Source: Verrucomicrobiia bacterium
GTDB taxonomy: Bacteria > Verrucomicrobiota > Verrucomicrobiia > Limisphaerales > JADLHS01
NCBI GenBank assembly: GCA_011525685.1
Contig: WYBW01000022.1
Span: 62,001-126,000, forward strand
Direction of reading: 5' to 3'
DNA length: 64,000 nt
Part shown: in pieces, positions 8,426 through 17,948 of the stretch
Layout of the letters: every line of letters begins with the position of its first letter
How positions within the stretch are numbered: the first letter of the stretch is position 1
Position numbers and translations under genes: made by a program
The notes under the pieces: model-generated
What the model saw: only the letters and a program-made list of their open reading frames with translations
Told to the model about the DNA's origin: nothing
Databases searched by the model: none

Positions 8426-10975
8426 TTATAGTCGGGCATTTCGCAATCTAAGCGCATTGGTGATGACTGAAACCGAACTCAAGCTCATGGCCGCGCCCGC
8501 AATGATGGGACTCAACAACACGCCGAAGAACGGGTAGAGCAAACCTGCCGCGACGGGAATTCCCAGCGCGTTATAGATGAATGCAAAGAAAAGGTTCTGG
8601 CGAATGTTGCCCATCATGGCGCGGCCAAGTTTGATCGCGCGCACGATGCCGCGCAGGTCGCCTTTCACCAGCGTCACCCCGGCGCTTTCCATTGCGATGT
8701 CCGTGCCCGTGCCCATCGCAATGCCGACATCGGCGGCGGCGAGCGCGGGCGCGTCATTGATGCCGTCGCCAGCCATGCCGACGGTGCGGCCCGCTGCCTT
8801 GAGCGTTTTTACTTTCTCATGTTTGTCGTTCGGGGTGACGCCCGCTTGAAAGTCAGTGATGCCCAGTTTGCGGGCGACGGCTTCGGCGGTGCGCGGATTG
8901 TCGCCGGTGAGCATGAGGACGTTCACGCCGAGTTCGCGCAATTCAGCGAGCGCCTGCGAAGTCATGGCTTTCACCGGGTCGGCCACGGTCAGAACTCCGG
9001 CGGCGCGGCCATCAATGGCGACGAAGATCGCGGTCGCACCTTCGGCCTGGCGGGGAGCGGCGAGCGTTTCGAGTGCCGCGATGTCGGTCACTCCGTTCTC
9101 GCGCAGGAAGTCGGGTTTGCCAACCAGCACGCGGCGTCCGGTCACAGTGCCCGCCACGCCGCCCGCGGTCGTGGACTGAAAATCCTTCGCGGCTTCGAGC
9201 GGAAGTTTTTGCTCGTTCGCGGCAACAACAACGGCGTGCGCCAGTGGATGTTCGCTGCCCTGTTCGAGCGAGGCGGTGAGGCGCAGCAATTCCTTCTCGT
9301 CAAGCCCGCCGACTGGCAACACCTGCGCCAGCTTCGGCTTGCCCTCGGTGAGCGTGCCGGTCTTGTCCACGGCGAGGGTGTTGAGTTGGGCGAGTTTTTC
9401 GATGGCTTCGGCGTTGCGAATGAGCACACCGATTTGCGCGCCGCGACCGATGCCAACCATCACGCTCATGGGCGTGGCGAGTCCGAGGGCGCACGGACAC
9501 GCGATGATCAGAACGGCGACGGCATTTGTGATGGCAAAGGCGAGTCGCGGCTCTGGCCCAAAAATGAACCACGCAACAAAAGTGAGCGCGGCAATCGCCA
9601 GCACGGTCGGAACAAACCAACCAGCTACCTTGTCCGCCAACGCCTGAATCGGTGCGCGGCTGCGTTGCGCCTGTGCGACCAGATTCACAATTTGCGCGAG
9701 CATCGTTTCGCTGCCGACGCGCTCGGCCTTCATCACGATGCCGCCGGTGGTGTTCACCGTGCCGCCGGAAACTTTTGCGCCAATGGCCTTTTCCACTGGC
9801 AGCGGTTCGCCGGTGAGCATGGATTCATCCACGGATGTGCGGCCTTCCACAACTTCGCCGTCCACAGGAATTTTCTCGCCGGGACGCACGCGCAGCCGGT
9901 CGCCCGGATGCACGGCATCCAGCGGCACGTCTTCGTCGCCTTGCGGCGTGACGCGGCGGGCGGTTTTCGGCGCGAGGCCGAGCAACGCTTTGATCGCGCC
10001 GCTGGTGCGCTGGCGGGCGCGCAATTCCAACACCTGTCCGAGCAACACGAGCACGGTGATGACGGCAGCCGCCTCGAAGTAGATCGCTGGCCTCCCGCTG
10101 TGACCCGCTGCGGGCGGAAATGCCTGGGGAAAGAACATTGCCACGACACTGAAGGCGTAAGCCGCGCCGACACCGAGCGCGATGAGCGTGAACATGTTCA
10201 AACTGCGGTTCACCAGTGAGCGCACGCCGCGCACGAAGAAAGGCCAGCCCGCCCACAAAACGACCGGCGTGCTGAGAAGAAATTGACCCCAACGCGACGC
10301 TTCGCCGTTCAGCCATGAGGCATGACTCCACGCGGGAATGAGATGCGCCATCGCCACGATGAACACCGGCAAGGTCAACGCCGTGCCGATCCAGAACCGG
10401 CGGCTCATGTTCCGCAACTCGGAGTTGTCTTCCTCCGCATCGCTCTCGGCGGCGGCGGTTTTTGGTTCGAGTGCCATGCCGCACTTGGGGCAATCGCCGG
10501 GATGGTCCTGCTCGATCTCCGGGTGCATCGGGCAGGTGTAGATGGTTTTCGCGGTCGGCTTCCACGCGGGATTGCGTTCCAGCGCCATGCCGCATTTCGG
10601 ACAATCGCCAGGCTTGTCCGACTCCACGCCGGGACACATTGGGCAAAAGTATTTAGCGGCGGCGGAAGGCGTCACCGCTGCGTGTTCGTGAGCGTGATGA
10701 GAATGGTCTTGGTGCGCGTGCGTGTGTGTGCCGGTGCTTGGCTTGCCGCCACAACGGGAATGTTCCTCCGCCCTGTGCTCGTGTTCGTGGCTGCCGTGGT
10801 CGGCATGTTCGCTTTTGCCGCCGCAACAATCGCCATCCGTTTTGGCGGGTGCGACTTGCGAAAGGAATTTCTTCCGGCAGTGCTCGCTGCAAAAATAAAA
10901 TGTCTCTCCGTCGCGTTTGGCGTGCAGGGCCGTCGCTTCGTTCACTGTCATTCCACAGATTGGATCAATCTTCAT
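8426..10975 (-). CDS. copA: Cu(I)/Ag(I)-exporting P1B-type ATPase with YHS and two HMBD domains
   Basis: 849 residues. Residues 1-42 form a YHS/TRASH-like domain (DPICGMTV, then CSEHC). A His-rich linker follows, then two heavy-metal-binding modules (CPMCPG..CPKCGM and CPMHPE..CPKCGM) in place of a classic HMA domain. The core has the P1B-1 signature: CPC in TM6 ([11 protein letters not shown]), the phosphorylation site [25 protein letters not shown], then FIYN and MSLSS in the last helices, all diagnostic of Cu(I)/Ag(I) transport. It pumps cytosolic Cu(I)/Ag(I) outward. It is divergent from the ECF sigma gene at 11137, its likely regulator. A role in the local operon is inferred. Confidence 0.95.
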   Translation of the reverse strand: MKIDPICGMTVNEATALHAKRDGETFYFCSEHCRKKFLSQVAPAKTDGDCCGGKSEHADHGSHEHEHRAEEHSRCGGKPSTGTHTHAHQDHSHHAHEHAAVTPSAAAKYFCPMCPGVESDKPGDCPKCGMALERNPAWKPTAKTIYTCPMHPEIEQDHPGDCPKCGMALEPKTAAAESDAEEDNSELRNMSRRFWIGTALTLPVFIVAMAHLIPAWSHASWLNGEASRWGQFLLSTPVVLWAGWPFFVRGVRSLVNRSLNMFTLIALGVGAAYAFSVVAMFFPQAFPPAAGHSGRPAIYFEAAAVITVLVLLGQVLELRARQRTSGAIKALLGLAPKTARRVTPQGDEDVPLDAVHPGDRLRVRPGEKIPVDGEVVEGRTSVDESMLTGEPLPVEKAIGAKVSGGTVNTTGGIVMKAERVGSETMLAQIVNLVAQAQRSRAPIQALADKVAGWFVPTVLAIAALTFVAWFIFGPEPRLAFAITNAVAVLIIACPCALGLATPMSVMVGIGRGAQIGVLIRNAEAIEKLAQLNTLAVDKTGTLTEGKPKLAQVLPVGGLDEKELLRLTASLEQGSEHPLAHAVVVAANEQKLPLEAAKDFQSTTAGGVAGTVTGRRVLVGKPDFLRENGVTDIAALETLAAPRQAEGATAIFVAIDGRAAGVLTVADPVKAMTSQALAELRELGVNVLMLTGDNPRTAEAVARKLGITDFQAGVTPNDKHEKVKTLKAAGRTVGMAGDGINDAPALAAADVGIAMGTGTDIAMESAGVTLVKGDLRGIVRAIKLGRAMMGNIRQNLFFAFIYNALGIPVAAGLLYPFFGVLLSPIIAGAAMSLSSVSVITNALRLRNARL

Positions 10976-11078
10976 AGTTTTGATTTCGTTCGTCGCTCAA
11001 GGGGCGCTCATTCGCTTCCCTTCACCCATGCAAACGCAGACCGGTTAAAACTCTTACACTTTAACTGAAATCGGGCGG

Positions 11079-11106
11079 AATACGCCATTTTAGTGCTTGG
11101 GTTGCC
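11079..11106 (-). promoter_or_regulatory. Candidate ECF-type promoter for the copper ATPase
   Basis: In the 160-bp divergent region, read on the minus strand, GCAACC is followed 16 bp later by CGTATT, about 104 bp before the ATPase start codon. The -10 half matches the six-site motif found elsewhere in the window; the -35 half does not match GGGATT. Its position next to an ECF sigma gene makes it a plausible target. Confidence 0.35.
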
Positions 11107-11136
11107 TGCGCGCCGACAACGGAATAGTCTGTGTGC

Positions 11137-11676
11137 ATGGCCAAAGCCGACGAAGCGCTGATTGCGAACCTGAATGCGTTCATAGGGTTCGCCCGCGCGC
11201 GTGTCGGCGACCCGGAGCTTGCCGCCGATCTGGTGCAGGACAGTTTGCTCAAGGCGCTCAAGTCCGCCGACAAACCGGCTGACAACGAGGGCGCGGTGGT
11301 GTGGTTCTATCGCATCCTCCGCCACTCGATCATTGATCTTTACCGGCGACGCGATGTTCGCGAGCGCGCGCTGAAGCGTCTGGAATCGGAGTTGGCGGAG
11401 AACCCCTCGACGGAAGACACGCGCTTGATTTGCCAGTGCTTCAAGAGCCTCTTGCTGGCGCTGCCGGAGCAATACCGGACGCTGCTGCAACGAATTGACC
11501 TTGAGGGGACATCCGCAGAGGAAGTTGCCGCCGCGCTCGGAATCAGCGAGAACAATTTACACGTCCGGTTGCATCGCGCGCGAAAGCAGTTGCGCGAAAG
11601 GCTCGAAGACACCTGCCGGGTTTGCAGCAAGCACGGCTGTCTTGACTGTTCTTGCGACAGCGGGACAGCGAACTAA
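11137..11676 (+). CDS. ECF sigma factor with C-terminal Cys-rich domain, CorE-like
   Basis: 179 residues from the ATG at 11137; a GTG two codons earlier is possible. Sigma region 2 (LVQDSLLKAL, VVWFYRILRHSIIDLYRR) and region 4 (LPEQYRTLLQRIDLEGTSAEEVAAALGISENNLHVRLHRA is present in full) are clear. The tail holds CRVCSKHGCLDCSC, five Cys with CxxC and CxC spacing. This layout resembles CorE-type one-component metal-sensing sigma factors, in which the C-terminal Cys-rich domain binds metal directly without an anti-sigma factor. It is divergent from the Cu ATPase gene. The metal, probably copper, is inferred from context. Confidence 0.85.
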   Translation: MAKADEALIANLNAFIGFARARVGDPELAADLVQDSLLKALKSADKPADNEGAVVWFYRILRHSIIDLYRRRDVRERALKRLESELAENPSTEDTRLICQCFKSLLLALPEQYRTLLQRIDLEGTSAEEVAAALGISENNLHVRLHRARKQLRERLEDTCRVCSKHGCLDCSCDSGTAN

Positions 11677-11769
11677 AGAAGCGCCACCTCCGACGCATCA
11701 ATGGTTGGAGATTGACCTTGCGCCCCTTTTGGGAAAGGAGTCCCATATCCACCGAAAGGAATCCCCGCT

Positions 11770-12321
11770 ATGCACAGCAACTCGAAAGCGCAGCTTGAGG
11801 CGCTCAAAAATCAAGCGATGCTGTTTCCTGCGGGATCGCAGCGCCGTCTGGCGTTTTTCAACGGCCTCGGCCCGATTCACTTCGCGTGGCACACTAATGC
11901 GCGAAGCCACGGATTCCTCCTGTTCCATTGGGAGGTCATCAAACAGTTGAAGGCCGTTGGCGCTCCGGCGGAGTTTGGCGGCGTGACGGCCTTTAGGGCG
12001 TCGGACCTGGCCAACTTCGGCGCACCTTACAACGTGAGCGTCACAGTGCCCAAGGGTGACGTGGCTGCGCTTCGCAACTTTTCCAGCGCGATTGAGCAAT
12101 GGCACAACAACAGCCACATGCAGATTCAGATGGCGACCGGATTGAACATGATGAACCCAATGACGAACATCTACCTGCGCGAGTTCTGGCGGTTGCATTA
12201 CTTCATCAACGCAAAGTTCGAGACGAAGTTGCGGAGCTATCGGCAATCGAGCAGCCAGTCCATCCCGACGGTCATAGCCGGCATCGAGGCGAACGCGCAC
12301 AGTTCCGTGACGAGAATTTGA
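11770..12321 (+). CDS. Small tyrosinase-like (type-3 copper) protein, tentative
   Basis: 183 residues with no signal peptide, 93 bp downstream of the sigma gene. No family was recognised at first sight, but its His layout resembles the two copper sites of tyrosinases. H37 and H41 (GPIHFAWH), then H47 and H53 (HGFLLFHWE), resemble the CuA pattern. H112 and H116 (WHNNSH, spacing 4), followed 27 residues later by H143 in REFWRLHYF, resemble the CuB pattern HNxxH...DPxFWLHH. The acidic residue before FW is Glu here, and the protein is shorter than usual tyrosinases. If correct it is a di-copper protein inside a copper cluster; otherwise unknown. Confidence 0.5.
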   Translation: MHSNSKAQLEALKNQAMLFPAGSQRRLAFFNGLGPIHFAWHTNARSHGFLLFHWEVIKQLKAVGAPAEFGGVTAFRASDLANFGAPYNVSVTVPKGDVAALRNFSSAIEQWHNNSHMQIQMATGLNMMNPMTNIYLREFWRLHYFINAKFETKLRSYRQSSSQSIPTVIAGIEANAHSSVTRI

Positions 12322-12342
12322 CTGGTCCGTTCCAGGCCCTTG

Positions 12343-12570
12343 TCATTTCTTCGCTTGTTTCAGAGCGCGATAACTCTCGATCTTTGCCAGTCGCGCCATG
12401 TGCGGTCCGGGGTCTTTTTCAAACGCCTCCATGCAAAGCGGGCAGCACAGGTTCACCATGATTCCGCGATGATTGACTTTGGCGAAACCGCCGCCGTGCT
12501 CGACGTTTTTGCCGCACACCACGCAGGCTTCCACGTTGTTTTGATAACCGATTGTGTCTTCTATGCTCAT
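12343..12570 (-). CDS. Small YHS/TRASH-like Cys-rich cytosolic protein
   Basis: 75 residues from the ATG at 12570 (MSIEDTIGYQNN). CVVCGK near the start and MVNLCCPLCMEAFEKDP in the middle give the Cys spacing of YHS/TRASH metal-binding domains. There is no signal peptide. It lies 16 bp downstream of the CusA-type pump start region's opposite end, as the last gene of the cus-like operon on this strand. A cytosolic metallochaperone or sensor role is inferred. Confidence 0.75.
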   Translation of the reverse strand: MSIEDTIGYQNNVEACVVCGKNVEHGGGFAKVNHRGIMVNLCCPLCMEAFEKDPGPHMARLAKIESYRALKQAKK

Positions 12571-12586
12571 AGGTTCGCGGCGGCCG

Positions 12587-15500
12587 TTATTTGAGCGCAG
12601 CCACTTTCGCGAGTTCCACTTCATGTTCCTTTTTCTCGATCTCGACGAAAATCTCACTCAGTTCCGCCCAGGTTTTTTTCTTCGGCTTCGGGCCTTTGAT
12701 CCATTCCACCTGGCGACCCCGCCAGAGGGAATAGATGGCAGGAACGATTTCAAGCGTCAGGATGGTTGAGGTCACGAGTCCGCCGATCATCGGCGCAGCG
12801 ATGCGCTGGATGGCTTCGGCACCAGCACCATGTGCCCACAAAGCTGGGACAAGGCCAAAAGTAATCATGCACACGGTCATCAGCTTGGGACGGACACGCT
12901 GCACCGCGCCATAAGTAATCGCTTCAAACAGGTCGTGCTGGGTTTTCATCTTGCCCGCCTTCTGGTAGGCGTGGAACGCCTCGTCGAGGTAGATGATCAT
13001 CACGGTGCCCGTTTGCGCCGCGAGGCCAGAGAGCGCGATGATGCCGACCCACACCGCGATGCTCAGATTGTAATTCATGATCCAGAGAAACCAGATGCTG
13101 CCGGTCATGGCGAACGGAATGGACAACAGGATGATAAACGTCTCGGGGATGCTCTTGAAGTTCATGTAGAGCAAAACGAAAATCAGCGCCAGCGTGATGG
13201 GGATGACCACCTTGAGACGCTCTTTAACGCGGAGCATATATTCATATTGCCCGGTCCACTCAATGCGGTAGCCCGCTGGCAACAGGCCGGCTTTCTCGAT
13301 TTTCTCCGCCACGGCTTTTTTGGCGTCGGCCACGTAGCCGCCGATGTCGCGGCCTGTCATATCCACATAGACCCAGCCGGTCAGGGAGCCGTTCTCGTTC
13401 TTGATGAGCGGCGGGCCAATGGTGGTCTTGAACTCCACCAGTTGACCGAGCGGGATTTGTGCGATTTGCTGCCCGCGCACTGGAGCGCTCGTTGCGGCCA
13501 TCGTTTCGGAATCTCCGCTGCCGGCATCGGGACTCATACCGCCCTGTGACATGGGCACCAATACGCGCTTTAACTTGTCCACATCGTCACGCAATTCCCG
13601 GCTGTAGCGGACGTTGATCGTGTAGCGTTCGCGTCCCTCAATGGTGCGGTCAATGGCCATGCCGCCGATGGCGTTCTCTACCAGCATCAACACGTCCTCC
13701 ACGTTCAGCCCATAGCGGGCAATTTCCTGACGGTTGGGAGTGATGTCGAGATACAAGCCGCCGGTGGTGCGTTCCGAATAGACGCTGCGCGTGCCGGGCA
13801 CCTGGCGCATGACCGATTCCAAATGTTCGCCGAGCTTGCCAATGACGGTGAGGTCCGAGCCGAAAATCTTGATGCCGATGGGAGTGCGGACCCCAGTGGA
13901 AAGCATGTCAATGCGCGCCTTGATCGGCATGGTCCACGCGTTGACCTGCCCGGGAATCTGCAAGGCCTCGTCCATTTCCTGCACGAGTTCATCCCAAGTG
14001 ATAGGGCGAATCTCCGGCCAAATCTTGCCCAATCCTTTTCTGATCCATTCCGGCGTCCAGCTTGAATACCACCGCTTTTGCGAGACTTTGCGCCACTCCT
14101 TCTCCGGCTTGAGTTGCACCACGCTTTCAAACATTTCCAGTGGCGCGGGGTCGGTGGCGGTTTCCGCGCGACCGGCTTTGCCGTGAACGCTGATGACTTC
14201 GGGAAACTGCTTGATGATGCGATCCTGAATTTGCATGAGCCGCGTCGCCTCGGTGATGGAGACGGTGGGCAGCGTGGTGGGCATGTAGAGAATCGTGCCC
14301 TCATTATTGGGCGGCATAAACTCGGTGCCCAGTTTCTTGAAGATAGGAACAGATGACACGACTGCCACGAGTGCAATCGCAATGGAAAGGACGCGCCGGG
14401 TCATCAGCGCACTGACCCACGGGTAATACAGCCGGTGAATGAAACGGCTGATGGGATGCTTGTGCTCGGGAATTACCTTCGCGCCGGTCATGAGCACGAT
14501 GAGCGCCGGGCCGATGGTGATGGAGAGGAATGCGGCCCAAGCCATCGTGAAAGTCTTGGTGAAGGCCAGCGGCTTGAACAAACGGCCTTCTTGGGCTTCC
14601 AGCGTGAACACCGGCATGAAGCTGACCGTAATGACGAGCAACGCGAAGAACAGCGGTTTGCCCAGTTGTTTACAGGCCATGATGATGATTTCCTGGCGCT
14701 GCCTCCGGTTCAATCCTGGGGGTGCATGTTCTAGTTTCTTGTGGACGTTTTCCACCATGACCACGGCTTCGTCCGTGATTACGCCGATGGAAATCGCGAT
14801 GCCGGCCAGGGACATGATGTTGGCGGTAAGCCCCATGAAATACATTGGGATGAAGGCCAGTGCCACGGCGATGGGCAGCGTGACAATGGCCCGTGCCGCA
14901 CCGCCGAAGTCGAGCAGGAAGACGATGATCACAATCGCCACGATGATGGATTCCTCGATGATCGTTCGCGTAAGGGTTTGAATCGCCCGGTTGATCAAAT
15001 CGGAGCGGTCGTAGGTGGTGACGATTTCCACTCCGGGCGGGAGCGAGGATTTGACGTCGGCCAACTTGGCTTTGATCCGGTCAATGACTTGAAGAACGTT
15101 CTGCCCGTAACGCACCACCACGATGCCACCCACCGTTTCGCCCTCGCCATTCAGGTCCGCTGCGCCGCGCCGCATTTCCGGCCCGAGTTGAATGTTTTGC
15201 GCCACGTCGCGCAACAAGACGGGATTGCCCTTCGCATCGTTGCCCACCACGACGAGCCGCAAGTCGTCGAGCGACTTGATGTAGCCGTGCCCGCGCACGA
15301 GATAGGTCGTGCCAAATCGCTCCATCTCGCGTCCGCCCACATCGTTGTTGGAACTGCGGATGGCGGAAACGACTTTGGTGATCGGGACGTTGTAGGCGAG
15401 CAGTTTGTTGGGATCAATTTCAACCTGATACTGTTTCTGGAAGCCACCAAAGGTCGCCACTTCCGCGACGCCTTCCACGCTTTGAATCCAATAGCGCAAG

Positions 15501-16051
15501 TGCCAGTCCTGGAAGGAACGGAGTTGGGCCAGATCGTTCGTGCCCGATTTGTCCACCAGCGCGTATTGAAACCCCCAACCCACGCCCGTCGCATCAGGGC
15601 CGAGGGTGGGCGTCACGCCAGTCGGCAGTGATCCGGTCAGCGCCTGCATGTATTCCAACACCCGGGAGCGCGCCCAGTAGATGTCCGTGCCGTCCTTAAA
15701 CACAACATAGACGAACGAATAACCGAAGAAGGAATAGCCGCGCACGACGCGCACGTTGGGCGCGCTGATGAGTTTGGTGACGATGGGGTAAGTGATCTGA
15801 TCTTCAACTAGGTTTGGGCTGCGCCCTTCCCACTGCGTAAAGATAATGACCTGCGCATCGGACAAATCAGGCAGCGCGTCCAGTGGCGTGTTGCGCATGC
15901 AGTAGATGCCGCCCGCCAACAGCGCGCCAATCAGCATGAAGACCGTGAACTTGTTACGGGCGCTCCATTCAATGATCCGTTCAATCAGCGCGTCCTTGTG
16001 CGGCGCGTGGTCGGGGGTTGGCTCAGGTGTGTTCATTGGAGTGTCAGACAT
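12587..16051 (-). CDS. cusA: HME-RND Cu(I)/Ag(I) efflux pump, CusA type
   Basis: 1154 residues from the ATG at 16051, which has a good ribosome site (GGGAGAAC) on its 5' side; longer in-frame starts would run into the upstream gene. TM4 reads AISIGVITDEAVVMVENVHK, closest to the CusA class (AIAIGAMVDAAIVMIEN), although TDE replaces VDA. An extra Met/Ser/Gly-rich insertion (SQGGMSPDAGSG) lies in a periplasmic loop. The long C-terminal Lys/Glu-rich extension is cytosolic. It is 16 bp downstream of the cusB-like gene. It moves Cu(I)/Ag(I) from periplasm or membrane to the outer-membrane channel. Confidence 0.92.
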   Translation of the reverse strand: MSDTPMNTPEPTPDHAPHKDALIERIIEWSARNKFTVFMLIGALLAGGIYCMRNTPLDALPDLSDAQVIIFTQWEGRSPNLVEDQITYPIVTKLISAPNVRVVRGYSFFGYSFVYVVFKDGTDIYWARSRVLEYMQALTGSLPTGVTPTLGPDATGVGWGFQYALVDKSGTNDLAQLRSFQDWHLRYWIQSVEGVAEVATFGGFQKQYQVEIDPNKLLAYNVPITKVVSAIRSSNNDVGGREMERFGTTYLVRGHGYIKSLDDLRLVVVGNDAKGNPVLLRDVAQNIQLGPEMRRGAADLNGEGETVGGIVVVRYGQNVLQVIDRIKAKLADVKSSLPPGVEIVTTYDRSDLINRAIQTLTRTIIEESIIVAIVIIVFLLDFGGAARAIVTLPIAVALAFIPMYFMGLTANIMSLAGIAISIGVITDEAVVMVENVHKKLEHAPPGLNRRQRQEIIIMACKQLGKPLFFALLVITVSFMPVFTLEAQEGRLFKPLAFTKTFTMAWAAFLSITIGPALIVLMTGAKVIPEHKHPISRFIHRLYYPWVSALMTRRVLSIAIALVAVVSSVPIFKKLGTEFMPPNNEGTILYMPTTLPTVSITEATRLMQIQDRIIKQFPEVISVHGKAGRAETATDPAPLEMFESVVQLKPEKEWRKVSQKRWYSSWTPEWIRKGLGKIWPEIRPITWDELVQEMDEALQIPGQVNAWTMPIKARIDMLSTGVRTPIGIKIFGSDLTVIGKLGEHLESVMRQVPGTRSVYSERTTGGLYLDITPNRQEIARYGLNVEDVLMLVENAIGGMAIDRTIEGRERYTINVRYSRELRDDVDKLKRVLVPMSQGGMSPDAGSGDSETMAATSAPVRGQQIAQIPLGQLVEFKTTIGPPLIKNENGSLTGWVYVDMTGRDIGGYVADAKKAVAEKIEKAGLLPAGYRIEWTGQYEYMLRVKERLKVVIPITLALIFVLLYMNFKSIPETFIILLSIPFAMTGSIWFLWIMNYNLSIAVWVGIIALSGLAAQTGTVMIIYLDEAFHAYQKAGKMKTQHDLFEAITYGAVQRVRPKLMTVCMITFGLVPALWAHGAGAEAIQRIAAPMIGGLVTSTILTLEIVPAIYSLWRGRQVEWIKGPKPKKKTWAELSEIFVEIEKKEHEVELAKVAALK

Positions 16052-16067
16052 TCGTGTTCTCCCGCTT

Positions 16068-17495
16068 TCAATGTTGGTGTCCCCCGGCTGCGCCCATGCC
16101 AGAGATGGACGCCTTGAGCTGACTTTCGGAATCCACCAGGAACAGTGCCCGTATGACGACCTTTTCCCCGGCACTCAGGCCGCCGAGCACCTCGTAGTAA
16201 TCATCGGTTTTGGAACCGATCTTGAGTTCGCGTGGTTCCAGATGTTCATCGGCTCGTTGCACGAAAGCGACAAAGCGCACGCCGGTGTCTATGACGGCAC
16301 TGGCCGGCACCGTCAGCACCTCGCCAAAGGATGCGTTCAATTCCACGTTGCCCCACATTTGCGGTCGCAGTTCAGATTTTGGATTGTCCACCTCCAGCCG
16401 AATCTCCGCGCGGCGAGTCAAGGGATCAATGTGCGGGTAGATGAACGTGATTGTGCTCTCGTAGTCTTTGTTGCCCAAATACGGCAATACGACCCGGGCC
16501 TTTTGGTCCACTTTGATCAGTGGCAACTCAAATTCATACACGTAGGCCCGCAGCCAGAGATGCGACAGGTCGGCAATCTCGTAGAGTGTTTCACCCGCCA
16601 TGAACGCCTTGCCCGCCACGGCAGTTTTGGCTACGACATGCCCGGACACCGGGGAGCGCAGCAACAGTTCGTCGGTTGGCTGGCCGCTTTGTTCGATGGC
16701 GCGGACTTCCTGGTCACCGATTTGCCAGAGTGCCAACTTTCGCCGCGCGGATTCGAGCAGCCGCCGGGCCGAGTCGTATTGCGGGTCGGCGGTGTTGCTC
16801 TTTAACTTCTCGAAGCCTTGAAAAGCCAGCAAGTATTCAGTCCCGGCGGAAAACAACTCCGGGCTGTAAACCGTAAGCAATGGATCACCCTTTTCAACTT
16901 TTTGACCGGTAAAATTGACTTTGAGTTCGCGCACCCAACCACCAAAACGCGGGGCGATTCTGGCCAGCCGTGTTTCATCATGCTCGAACGTGGCCGTGGT
17001 GCGAATCAATCGCGACAGGTCGCGTTTCTCCACAATTCCGGTGGTCAGCCCAATCAATTGCTGCTTGTCCGGCGACAGCGAAATGGCAATGCGCCCTGGG
17101 ACGGGCGCGGCGGATGCGGCTGGCGCGTGACCTTCGTGACCGGCGGGTGACTCTTTCTTCTCGACCAGTTTCATGCCGCACTTGGGGCAGTCCCCCGGTT
17201 TGTCCTGCACATGTTCCGCCCCCATCGGGCAATAGAACTGGCCGGGTTTGACCTGCGCAATCTTGTCGTCCGGTGCCGGGGCGGCAGGTTTGGCGGTGGC
17301 TTTGTCGTCCTTGATGGGGACGAGTTTCATATTGCAGATGGGGCAGTCGCCCGGTTTGTCGCTCACGTAAGTGGGGTGCATCGGGCAGTGATACTTCTGC
17401 GCGGCGTTGGCGGAATCGGATTTCTTGCAGCCGACGAATACCAACCCGAGTGCCAGGACGAGCAGCGGGATTACGAAGAGTTTTTTCGCGATCAT
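16068..17495 (-). CDS. cusB: CusB-type periplasmic adaptor lipoprotein with two HMBD modules
   Basis: 475 residues. A lipoprotein signal with lipobox 'VFVGC' is followed by two heavy-metal-binding modules ([18 protein letters not shown] and YCPMGAEHVQDKPGDCP) and then a membrane-fusion core. The core has the lipoyl half-motifs 'GWVRELKVNFTGQKVEKGD' and 'SPVSGHVVAKTAVAGKAF' flanking a helical hairpin, then a beta-barrel. HMBD modules in CusB homologues are thought to feed Cu/Ag to the pump. It sits between cusA and a membrane-anchored HMBD protein. It ends AAGGHQH. Confidence 0.92.
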   Translation of the reverse strand: MIAKKLFVIPLLVLALGLVFVGCKKSDSANAAQKYHCPMHPTYVSDKPGDCPICNMKLVPIKDDKATAKPAAPAPDDKIAQVKPGQFYCPMGAEHVQDKPGDCPKCGMKLVEKKESPAGHEGHAPAASAAPVPGRIAISLSPDKQQLIGLTTGIVEKRDLSRLIRTTATFEHDETRLARIAPRFGGWVRELKVNFTGQKVEKGDPLLTVYSPELFSAGTEYLLAFQGFEKLKSNTADPQYDSARRLLESARRKLALWQIGDQEVRAIEQSGQPTDELLLRSPVSGHVVAKTAVAGKAFMAGETLYEIADLSHLWLRAYVYEFELPLIKVDQKARVVLPYLGNKDYESTITFIYPHIDPLTRRAEIRLEVDNPKSELRPQMWGNVELNASFGEVLTVPASAVIDTGVRFVAFVQRADEHLEPRELKIGSKTDDYYEVLGGLSAGEKVVIRALFLVDSESQLKASISGMGAAGGHQH

Positions 17496-17501
17496 AAAGT
17501 T

Positions 17502-17930
17502 TTACTTTGAAGGAATCGCCGGGGACGAAGCCGTCTCAGCAGCAGCGCCACAACCGGCGTGAGCTGGGGGCGTGTCAATGGGCGGATGTCCGGGCGGCAG
17601 GGTTAATTTGGTGGGGTTCGGCTTTGGGCAGCAACCGTGCGGCCGTTCGGGTGCTGCCAGTTCGGGTGCTCCACATCCGGCATGGGCGTTTGCGCCTTTA
17701 TCGTCAGAAGCGACGGTCAGCGCCATGCCGCACTTCGGGCAACTCCCTGGTTTGTGACTCAAAACTTCAGGGTGCATGGGGCAGGTGTATTGCGCGCCCG
17801 CGATGGTTTTTGCGCGCACATTTTGAAGGCGGGTGGGCACATCGAAGTAAAGGCCCGCCGTCGCGCCGACAAATATCGTCAACAGAAGGATGCCGAGAAA
17901 CAGCCGGAGGTTTTTCGTGAAGAAGTTCAT
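17502..17930 (-). CDS. Membrane-anchored HMBD protein of the cus operon
   Basis: 142 residues: one N-terminal transmembrane helix (LRLFLGILLLTIFVGATAGL), then one heavy-metal-binding module ([23 protein letters not shown]), then a Pro/Ala-rich periplasmic tail with further Cys/His (HAGCGAPE, HGCCPKP, HAGCGAAA). It lies 6 bp upstream of cusB and 18 bp downstream of the OMF gene. It is probably a periplasmic Cu/Ag-binding accessory, functionally comparable to CusF although unrelated in sequence. Confidence 0.8.
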   Translation of the reverse strand: MNFFTKNLRLFLGILLLTIFVGATAGLYFDVPTRLQNVRAKTIAGAQYTCPMHPEVLSHKPGSCPKCGMALTVASDDKGANAHAGCGAPELAAPERPHGCCPKPNPTKLTLPPGHPPIDTPPAHAGCGAAAETASSPAIPSK

Positions 17931-17948
17931 GATTGATTTGGTTCGTTG

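Noticed and set aside
8819-10219. 466-codon plus-strand frame opposite the copper ATPase
   Set aside because: No recognisable domain, and the ATPase motifs are intact on the minus strand.
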